Source: an uncultured Oscillospiraceae bacterium (GTDB lineage: Bacteria; Bacillota; Clostridia; Oscillospirales; Oscillospiraceae). From it: a DNA stretch of 20,798 nucleotides. The notes under the pieces are model-generated. The model was not told the DNA's origin. It worked only from the letters and a program-made list of their open reading frames with translations, and searched no databases. The DNA lies in NCBI GenBank assembly GCA_900759385.1, contig CAAEUZ010000084.1:1-20798 (forward strand). The letters are read 5' to 3'. Positions 15,687 to 20,798 of the stretch are shown here, one piece after another. Position 1 is the first letter of the stretch. Every line of letters begins with the position of its first letter. The position numbers and the translations under genes were made by a program.

Positions 15687-16559
15687 ATGGACAGACAAAC
15701 TGCAGGGGCGCACGCGCCGTACCTCCTGCCCCGGAGGGCGCGTGAGAGCTCCAAACACGACTATGGCCGGCTGCTCATCGTGGGCGGCAGCGTCGGCTAC
15801 TCGGGGGCGCCCACGCTCGCATCCCGCGCCGCAGTCCGCGGCGGGGCGGGGCTGGTGCACCTGGCCGTGCCGCGCGGCATATACACGATCGCGGCGGTCA
15901 AAAACGACGAGGCCATGGTTCACCCGCTGCCTGCCGAAGAGGCGGAGGGCACAATAGCGGCAGCGGCGCTGCCACGGCTGCAGGGCCTCGCGGAACGCTG
16001 CGACGTGCTGGCCATAGGCCCCGGCCTGGGCCGCAGCGGCGGCGTCATAGAGGTCGTGCGCTCGCTGGCCGGGAGCTTCCAGGGACAGATCGTGCTCGAC
16101 GCGGACGCTCTCTGGGCGCTCGCCCGGCTGGAGGACGGATTCCTCGCCCGCCTGAAAAGGCCCGCCGTACTCACCCCGCACGAGGGTGAGTTTAAAAACC
16201 ACCTGGGCGGCTGCCTGTCCTGCGGACGGGAGGAAGCCGCCCGCCGCTACGCCGCCGAAAAGCGCTGCGTCATGGTGCTCAAGGGCGCCAATACGGTGGC
16301 GGCATTTCCGGACGGTACAACTTATGTAAACCACAGCGGCAATCCCGGCCTGGCGCGGGGAGGCAGCGGCGATGCGCTCACGGGTATCATGGGCGCCATG
16401 CTCTGCCAGTTCCCGCCGGAGAAGGCGGTGCCGCTGGCCGTATACCTGCACGGGCTCGCCGGTGACCTGGCGGCCGGGGAGCGGGGAGAGTACGGCATGA
16501 CCATCACGGACGTAATCGAGGCTCTTCCGCGGGCGATGAAACTCATCACGGAGGAGTAG
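15687..16559 (+). CDS. nnrD: ADP-dependent (S)-NAD(P)H-hydrate dehydratase
   Basis: This repair enzyme dehydrates damaged NADHX/NADPHX back to NADH/NADPH in the cytoplasm. The 290-residue product corresponds only to the C-terminal (dehydratase) half of the two-domain YjeF/Nnr proteins; the NnrE epimerase half is missing. Family features: GRLLIVGGSVGYSGAP near the N-terminus, the LTPHEGE motif, KGANT, and the GGSGDALTG nucleotide-binding motif near the C-terminus. The start at 15687 fits the homologous N-terminus but has no Shine-Dalgarno and lies at the predicted transcription start, suggesting leaderless translation. The open frame extending back to 15483 runs through the T-box and is not used. 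It is followed after 6 bp by a lipoprotein gene. Confidence 0.92.
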   Translation: MDRQTAGAHAPYLLPRRARESSKHDYGRLLIVGGSVGYSGAPTLASRAAVRGGAGLVHLAVPRGIYTIAAVKNDEAMVHPLPAEEAEGTIAAAALPRLQGLAERCDVLAIGPGLGRSGGVIEVVRSLAGSFQGQIVLDADALWALARLEDGFLARLKRPAVLTPHEGEFKNHLGGCLSCGREEAARRYAAEKRCVMVLKGANTVAAFPDGTTYVNHSGNPGLARGGSGDALTGIMGAMLCQFPPEKAVPLAVYLHGLAGDLAAGERGEYGMTITDVIEALPRAMKLITEE

Positions 16560-16565
16560 ATTGCC

Positions 16566-17108
16566 ATGCGAAGGGCCGCTGCGGCTCTGACAACACTGAT
16601 TTTTGCCCTCGCGCTGAGTGCCTGCGGCGGCGGGACGGACGTCCTGGCGCAGCTGCGCGCCGGGCTGGAGGGGGCCAGGGAAGTGCGCATAACCGCCGGG
16701 GTGTCCTCGCTGAGCGGCACGCGGCCGTCTGAGTACAACCTGACGCTGGAGCGCACGGACGGCGGGCTCACCGTAACCGTAAACGAGCCGGAGGAGATAG
16801 CCGGCGTGAGCGCCGTATACGACGCGGACACGCTCTCGCTGGAGTACGAGGGGCTGATACTGCCCGCGCCGGTAACGGGCGAGGTGAGCCCCATAACGGC
16901 ACTGCCGGAGCTGCTGGACGCCCTGGAAAACGGGTATGAGGCCCTGAGCTGGTCGGAGGGGGAGGACACCTATGTGTCGCTGGAGCCGTCCGACGGGCTG
17001 GGCGTTACGGTGCGCTTCAACAGCGGCGGTGAGCCGGTCTGGGCGGAACTGCTGGTGGGCGGTGAGAGCGCCGTGCAGTGTGGAATCACGGAATTTACTG
17101 TCAACTGA
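16566..17108 (+). CDS. Lipoprotein, LolA-like/YdcC-GerS type (putative)
   Basis: The 180-residue protein begins with a lipoprotein signal peptide and lipobox LSAC (Cys20), so it should be anchored to the outer face of the membrane. The rest is a beta-rich domain (YNLTLERTDGGLTVTVNEP, LSLEYEGLILPAPV) of the kind seen in LolA-like outer-membrane lipoprotein carrier relatives. Context is the main clue: it lies directly before alr, as does ydcC in Bacillus subtilis and gerS beside alr2 in Clostridioides difficile, the latter required for spore germination. A spore-related role is therefore inferred from position and fold type, not from identified residues. GGAGGAG overlaps the end of nnrD. Confidence 0.75.
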   Translation: MRRAAAALTTLIFALALSACGGGTDVLAQLRAGLEGAREVRITAGVSSLSGTRPSEYNLTLERTDGGLTVTVNEPEEIAGVSAVYDADTLSLEYEGLILPAPVTGEVSPITALPELLDALENGYEALSWSEGEDTYVSLEPSDGLGVTVRFNSGGEPVWAELLVGGESAVQCGITEFTVN

Positions 17109-17118
17109 GGCAATACAT

Positions 17119-18240
17119 ATGGCATTTGAAGACAAGAGAACCTGGGCGGAGATAGACTTCGCCCGGCTGGACGAAAACTACAGGGAGATACGGCGCATAC
17201 TGCCGGAGGGTTGCCGCTTTGCCGGGCTGTGCAAGGCGAACTCGTACGGGCACGGCGCCGTGCCCGTGGCGCGGCGGCTGGAGGAGCTGGGCGCGGAGTA
17301 CATAGCTGTGAGCTGCTATGAGGAGGCCGCCGACCTGCGCCAGGCGGGGGTCACGGCGGACATACTGATACTCGCGCCCAGCCCGGTGTTCCTGGCCGAG
17401 AGCATAGCCGACCTGGGCTGCACCCAGACCATAGGCGACATGGCCGCCGCGCGCGGCATGAGCGCGCGGCTGGCGGGGAGCGGCAAGACACTGCGCTGCC
17501 ACCTGAAGCTGGAGACAGGCATGGGCCGGACCGGCTTTGCCGTGCGCTCCGGGGAAGAGATGCGCGAGGCGCTGGCGGCACTGAAGCTGCCCGGGCTGGA
17601 GTGGACAGGTGTGTTCACCCACTTCGCCGTGGCGGACGAGCCGGGCTCGGACTTTACGCTGGGGCAGTTTGAGCGCTTCCGCGCCGCGGTGCGGGAGCTG
17701 GAAGAAGAATCCGGCCGCACGCTCGGCATAAAGCATTGCGCAAACTCCGGCGCTGTGGTAAACTTCCGTCAGACCTGCCTCGACATGGTGAGGCCGGGGC
17801 TGCTGCTCTACGGGCTGTACCCGGGCGCGGAGCGGGGCGGGATGGACCTCCGTCCTGTCATGAGCGTCAAGACCCGCGTGGCGGAGATCACCCATCACCG
17901 CGCCGGTGACACCATAAGCTACGGCCGCACCTTCACCTGCGGCAGGGACATGCGCCTGGCGGTGATACCGATAGGCTACGCCGACGGGCTGCTGCGCTGC
18001 CTCTCCGGCAGGCTATCGGTCTCCATCAACGGGCGCCGGGCCAGGCAGGTGGGCACCATATGCATGGATATGTGCATGGTGGACGTGACGGACCTGCCTG
18101 ACGTGAAGACAGGGGACATCGTGACCGTGTTCGGCGACGACCCGCCGGCAGGCGAGCTGGCGGAGAGCGCGGGCACCATAGCCTACGAGCTGCTGTGCGC
18201 CGTGAGCCCCCGCGTGCCGCGAATTTATCTCAATGAATAA
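17119..18240 (+). CDS. alr: Alanine racemase
   Basis: This PLP enzyme interconverts L- and D-alanine and supplies D-Ala for the peptidoglycan stem; in spore formers D-Ala also restrains germination. The 373-residue length is typical. The PLP lysine is Lys39 in CKANSYGHG (usual form KADAYGHG) and the opposite catalytic base is Tyr268 in ISYGRTF; IGYADG and TICMDMCMVDVT are also present. The start at 17119 follows a weak GAGG by 8 nt, with the preceding lipoprotein stop immediately before, so coupling is likely. Isoleucine is encoded by ATA in 14 of 18 cases. The mazF gene follows after 96 bp. Confidence 0.96.
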   Translation: MAFEDKRTWAEIDFARLDENYREIRRILPEGCRFAGLCKANSYGHGAVPVARRLEELGAEYIAVSCYEEAADLRQAGVTADILILAPSPVFLAESIADLGCTQTIGDMAAARGMSARLAGSGKTLRCHLKLETGMGRTGFAVRSGEEMREALAALKLPGLEWTGVFTHFAVADEPGSDFTLGQFERFRAAVRELEEESGRTLGIKHCANSGAVVNFRQTCLDMVRPGLLLYGLYPGAERGGMDLRPVMSVKTRVAEITHHRAGDTISYGRTFTCGRDMRLAVIPIGYADGLLRCLSGRLSVSINGRRARQVGTICMDMCMVDVTDLPDVKTGDIVTVFGDDPPAGELAESAGTIAYELLCAVSPRVPRIYLNE

Positions 18241-18272
18241 ATTGATTAAAAGCGTGCGACAATATTACCGGC

Positions 18273-18302
18273 GGGACACCGCCGCCCGGGCGTACATATA
18301 AT
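18273..18302 (+). promoter_or_regulatory. Possible mazF promoter and inverted repeat
   Basis: A perfect TATAAT at 18297-18302 is preceded at 18 bp by a weak GGGACA. A GC-rich inverted repeat (GGCGG, 5-nt loop, CCGCC) overlaps the -35 region and could be an operator or a remnant of alr termination. The promoter is plausible; the operator role is speculation. Confidence 0.4.
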
Positions 18303-18336
18303 ATGAACGGGCACCTTTTTACGGAGGGTGGTACTC

Positions 18337-18696
18337 TTGTTAAACGCTAATCCGGTTCACCGCGGGGACATCTATTACGCAGACCTCAGCCCCGTCGTGG
18401 GCAGCGAGCAGGGCGGGCTCCGGCCCGTGCTCATAGTCCAGAACGACACCGGCAACCGTCACAGCCCGACGGTTATTGCCGCGGCCATCACGTCGCAGAC
18501 CGGCAAGGCGCGTCTGCCGACGCACATCGAGCTCTCGGCCAGCAATTACGGCCTGAGCCGCGACAGCGTGGTGCTGCTCGAGCAGATACGCACGCTGGAC
18601 AAATCCCGCCTCCGCGAGCGCATGGGAAAGCTCGACGCGCCCACCATGGACCGCGTCAACGGTGCCATAGCCGTGAGCTTCGGCCTCGCGCAGTGA
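18337..18696 (+). CDS. mazF: MazF/PemK-family endoribonuclease toxin (NdoA type)
   Basis: This family consists of sequence-specific mRNA interferases; the Bacillus member NdoA cuts at UACAU. The 119-residue protein closely follows the family: RGDIYYADLSPVVGSEQGG, RPVLIVQND, SPTVIAAAIT and DSVVLLEQIRTLDK. The residues matching the Bacillus catalytic Arg25 and Thr48 are Arg29 and Thr52, so it should be active. The TTG at 18337 sits 8 nt after GGAGGG; the upstream in-frame GTG overlaps the ribosome site. It lies downstream of alr, as in Bacillus, but the antitoxin gene that should sit between them is missing: the 96-bp gap has no usable frame. Confidence 0.93.
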   Translation: MLNANPVHRGDIYYADLSPVVGSEQGGLRPVLIVQNDTGNRHSPTVIAAAITSQTGKARLPTHIELSASNYGLSRDSVVLLEQIRTLDKSRLRERMGKLDAPTMDRVNGAIAVSFGLAQ

Positions 18697-18715
18697 GGCT
18701 ATGATCGGAAGACAC

Positions 18716-18742
18716 CCGCGCGGGGCTGAGGGCCCCGCGCGG
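18716..18742 (+). other. GC-rich stem-loop before the secreted protein gene
   Basis: Arms of 12 bp (18716-18727 and 18731-18742, one G-T pair) surround a 3-nt loop, ending just before the AGGAGG of the next gene. There is no U-tract. It may slow readthrough from mazF, protect an mRNA end or modulate initiation. Confidence 0.6.
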
Positions 18743-18759
18743 CGCAGGAGGTACATACG

Positions 18760-19206
18760 ATGAAAAAGAGGCTTGTGATAATACTGCTGGCCGTGGTGCT
18801 GGCCCTCGGCTGTGCGGGCATAGGCGCCTGGGCCGCCGCGAATTACGGCACGCAGTCCGACCCGCTCATAGCGCAGAGTTACCTTGACGAGGTGCTCCGC
18901 CCGCAGCTGGAGCGCGAGTTCAACGCCGCGCTGGACGAGGCCGCCGGAGGCCTTGACGCGGCTGCGGGGGCCTTTGCCAGCGTCGACCTCTCCGGCGGAG
19001 CCGTGAGGCTCGCGGCCGGTGCGGAAGTGCTGTGCCTCGCGGAGGGGGCGAGCGCGGGCGGCACGATGATAGACGCCACGGCCGGCGGGGCCGTGAGCGC
19101 CGGCAGCGCCCTGGAGGCAAACCATCTGTACATCGCCGCCGGTGACGGAATAACCCTCTCCGGCGCGGGAGAGGCCCTGATCAGGGGCGGGTACTCGCCG
19201 GCCTGA
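18760..19206 (+). CDS. Small secreted or membrane-anchored protein of unknown function
   Basis: The 148-residue product starts with a clear signal sequence (about 1-27). Cleavage could occur after AWA, or the segment could stay as an anchor; Cys18 lies in ALGC, a poor lipobox. The mature part begins NYGTQSDPLIAQSYLDEVL, continues with a short helical stretch of Glu and Ala residues, then a Gly/Ala-rich beta region with GAEVLCLAEG, MIDATAGGAV and ANHLYIAAGDG, ending IRGGYSPA. From memory, proteins with a YG-SDPL-SYL start and a DTTTGG...NHLY ending are common in Oscillospiraceae without assigned function; this could not be checked. AGGAGG lies 8 nt before ATG and a terminator follows. Confidence 0.8.
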   Translation: MKKRLVIILLAVVLALGCAGIGAWAAANYGTQSDPLIAQSYLDEVLRPQLEREFNAALDEAAGGLDAAAGAFASVDLSGGAVRLAAGAEVLCLAEGASAGGTMIDATAGGAVSAGSALEANHLYIAAGDGITLSGAGEALIRGGYSPA

Positions 19207-19219
19207 AAAAATAAGTGCT

Positions 19220-19244
19220 AAAGCGCCCTGCGGGGCGCTTTTTT
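19220..19244 (+). terminator. Terminator after the secreted protein gene
   Basis: A 9-bp stem (19220-19228 with 19233-19241) with a TGCG loop runs into a T tract. It closes the nnrD-to-secreted-protein transcription unit. Confidence 0.9.
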
Positions 19245-19357
19245 GCCGGAACTATTTCCTGGCAGAAAGCGTCATAAGGGCCGGATTGTCCATCCTGCCC
19301 TTTTCGGGACGGGAACCCATGGATTTATAAATTGTTCAAACACAGCGCGCCTGTATC

Positions 19358-19366
19358 TGCTATACT
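19358..19366 (+). promoter_or_regulatory. Extended -10 promoter of the DUF368 gene
   Basis: TGC followed by TATACT at 19361-19366 fits an extended -10 element; no clear -35 is seen. The predicted transcript would begin near 19373, exactly at a 7-bp hairpin (GGCAGCC / GGCTGCC, 19373-19379 with 19386-19392) that would sit at the 5' end of the mRNA and could stabilise it. Confidence 0.5.
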
Positions 19367-19410
19367 TGCACTGGCAGCCCAGGACGGCTGCCGGAAAGGA
19401 AACCGTCTCA

Positions 19411-20274
19411 ATGCACAACGAGTCGCCCGGGAGCGGGGCTTCAAATTTAAACGATACGCTCAAGCGGAACATACGCCGCTTTATACAGGGCATGCTTATC
19501 GGCCTGGGTGCCGTGCTGCCGGGCATATCCGGCGGCGTGCTCTGCGTCATATTCGGGATCTACCAGCCGGTTATGGAGCTGCTCTCCAGCCCGTTCAAAA
19601 ACTTCAGGACGCATATACCAAAGCTGATACCCGTGCTGCTGGGCGCAGCGGCGGGGTTCCTGGGCGTGGCCAAGCTGCTCGCCTTCCTGCTGGAGACCTA
19701 CCCGGACCCCTCTGTCTGCGTGTTTGTGGGGCTCATCGCGGGCATGCTGCCCTCACTGTTCCATGAGGCCGGCGAACAGGGGCGCAGCCGCGGCTCGTAT
19801 GCGGCGATGGCGATAGCCTTTGCCGTGGTGCTGGCCCTGCTGCTGTGGCTGGACAAGCTCTCGGTAACCATTGAGCCCAGCTTCGGGTGGTACCTGTTCT
19901 GCGGCTTCTGCCTGGCCCTGAGCGTGATAGCTCCCGGCATGAGCTTTTCCACCCTGCTGATGCCGCTGGGGCTGTATACTCCCTTCGTGTCAGGTATCGG
20001 GCATCTGGACCTCCCCGTAATCGTCCCCGGCGTCCTGGGCGCGATAGTGACGATAATCTGCCTGGCCAAGGCGGTGAACTATCTGTTCAAGCGCCACTAT
20101 TCGGTGGCCTTCCACGCCATAATAGGCATTGTCATAGCGGCGACGCTGGTGATAATACCCTTTGGCAGCTTCACCGCCTCTGCCGCCTCCTGCGCCATAA
20201 ATGCCGCCTGCCTGGCGGCCGGAGTGGCAGCCGCCCTCCTGATAAGCAAATTCAACGCCCGCCACTCGGCCTGA
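19411..20274 (+). CDS. popT: DUF368 membrane protein, PopT-type polyprenyl-phosphate transporter
   Basis: The 287-residue polytopic protein has about eight hydrophobic segments and the two related family motifs, one per half: PGISGGVLCVIFGIY near the N-terminus and PGMSFSTLLMPLGLY in the second half. DUF368 proteins were shown to return undecaprenyl phosphate to the cytoplasmic face for reuse in envelope synthesis (PopT), working in parallel with DedA-family UptA. Here the protein would recycle the lipid carrier used by MraY and MurG in the same window. The start follows GAAAGGA by about 10 nt; the frame extending upstream overlaps the previous terminator. It is a single-gene unit with its own promoter and terminator. 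Family assignment is firm; the gene symbol is by analogy. Confidence 0.85.
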   Translation: MHNESPGSGASNLNDTLKRNIRRFIQGMLIGLGAVLPGISGGVLCVIFGIYQPVMELLSSPFKNFRTHIPKLIPVLLGAAAGFLGVAKLLAFLLETYPDPSVCVFVGLIAGMLPSLFHEAGEQGRSRGSYAAMAIAFAVVLALLLWLDKLSVTIEPSFGWYLFCGFCLALSVIAPGMSFSTLLMPLGLYTPFVSGIGHLDLPVIVPGVLGAIVTIICLAKAVNYLFKRHYSVAFHAIIGIVIAATLVIIPFGSFTASAASCAINAACLAAGVAAALLISKFNARHSA

Positions 20275-20279
20275 ATAAG

Positions 20280-20313
20280 AAGACGGCTCCCCACACCGGG
20301 GAGCCGTCTTTAG
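20280..20313 (+). terminator. Terminator after popT
   Basis: A perfect 13-bp stem (20280-20292 with 20298-20310) closes a 5-nt loop. The T tract is short, so strength is uncertain. Confidence 0.75.
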
Positions 20314-20798
20314 CATTTGAGCAGGAGCGCTGCCAAAACACAGGCAGCCGTCCCGGAATAAGCGCAGCCGGGCAGAAGTAAAACCGCAGGGTCGGCGCAC
20401 GTGCCGCACACCACCCAGCCGGCTCGCGCCGGCAGCCCCCTCTGAGAGGGGGCGACTGCTTATAAAGGGGAGAAAAGCGCATCCGTGTCCAACGCAGCCT
20501 CAGCGCACCGACGTAAGACGAGCGGCCACACTCCATGCACCACGTATCAATCCATGGGCACAGCCACCCAAGAGCGTCCGGCGGCCCAAGCCGCCGCAGC
20601 AGCACTCAGCTGGGCAAACGCACCCGCGCAAAACTAAAGGCCCCGGCGTCCGCGTCCGGCAGGATAATCCCACCCACGCGGGCCCCAGGGCCAAACAACC
20701 CGCACCCGGCAGCGGCGAGCCGCGCAAGCGGCTCAAACTGCGGTCGGCGATGCACAATTACGTATCCTGTTTAGGGATGACCACGCAGAAAGTTTCCG
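20314..20798. other. Gene-free, hairpin-rich region
   Basis: No credible gene is seen in these 485 bp; short frames on either strand have no ribosome site and odd composition. The stretch holds the right repeat copy and, further on, two perfect 7-bp hairpins. One is at 20579-20596 (CGGCGGC / GCCGCCG, CCAA loop). The other is at 20717-20734 (GAGCCGC / GCGGCTC) with a GCAA loop, a GNRA tetraloop on the + strand. A CCGCA / TGCGG pair at 20700-20704 and 20739-20743 encloses the second hairpin. It may be a structured RNA or part of a larger repeat element. Confidence 0.5.
20414..20455. repeat. Right copy of the dispersed palindromic repeat (inverted)
   Basis: This block is the reverse complement of 7-48 with a single mismatch and contains the same two nested hairpins. 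Similarity to the left copy continues more weakly toward about 20366. The two copies enclose 20.4 kb in inverted orientation. Confidence 0.8.

Noticed and set aside
15642..17135. A 497-codon open frame on the - strand
   Set aside because: It is antisense to nnrD and the lipoprotein gene, with repetitive Arg/Gly/Ala/Gln content and no initiation signal.
18241..18336. A hidden antitoxin gene between alr and mazF
   Set aside because: Only 96 bp, with no start codon linked to a ribosome site and no frame long enough for a MazE-type protein.
20500..20757. An 85-codon open frame on the - strand
   Set aside because: No ribosome site, Cys/Gly/Arg-rich random-like composition, and it spans the hairpins of the structured region.
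1..20798. CRISPR array, tRNA, rRNA, insertion sequence or prophage
   Set aside because: No regularly spaced direct repeats, no transposase or integrase, no structural phage genes and no tRNA cloverleaf were found on reading both strands.

Overview
The window looks like chromosome from a GC-rich, Gram-positive anaerobe of the class Clostridia, probably Oscillospiraceae or a close relative. The grounds are: a division and cell-wall cluster in Clostridial order, a MurE carrying the meso-diaminopimelate DNPR signature, a class B PBP with two PASTA domains, an IreB-family protein, a T-box-controlled pheST operon, and a nnrD / GerS-YdcC-like lipoprotein / alr / mazF string of the kind found in spore-forming Firmicutes. 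These assignments rest on reading the sequence and on family knowledge; no database was searched.

Region 1 (1-9577, + strand) is a compact dcw-type cluster: PASTA PBP2, murE, mraY, ftsW, murG, murA, ftsQ. It covers lipid I/II assembly (MurA, MurE, MraY, MurG) and the septal synthase pair (FtsW with the class B PBP, plus FtsQ). murB, murC, murD, murF, ftsL and ftsA are absent from the window. Genes are tightly packed, each with a good Shine-Dalgarno site. A perfect 11-bp inverted repeat can fold the murA start region.

Region 2 (9578-11400) holds ftsZ with its own promoter and a strong terminator, then a 63-codon two-helix membrane protein that also has its own consensus promoter and terminator.

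Region 3 (11340-15645, - strand) holds a solitary ireB and the pheS-pheT operon. The latter is preceded by a complete Phe-type T-box leader.

Region 4 (15651-19244, + strand) starts from a promoter placed back-to-back with the pheST promoter, with -35 boxes 5 bp apart. It reads through nnrD (probably leaderless), a LolA-like/GerS-YdcC-like lipoprotein, alanine racemase, a MazF toxin with no antitoxin gene beside it, and a small secreted or anchored protein of unknown function.

Region 5 (19245-20798) holds a DUF368 (PopT-type) polyprenyl-phosphate transporter. It is followed by about 490 bp of gene-free, hairpin-rich DNA that contains one copy of a repeat. An almost identical inverted copy lies at the extreme left end of the window.

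Most of the content is conserved housekeeping, unified by the cell envelope: precursor synthesis, D-Ala supply, carrier recycling and PASTA/IreB signalling. I see no phage, CRISPR, insertion sequence, rRNA or tRNA gene. The parts I cannot explain are the end repeats, the structured tail, the two small unknown proteins and the unusual use of the ATA codon.
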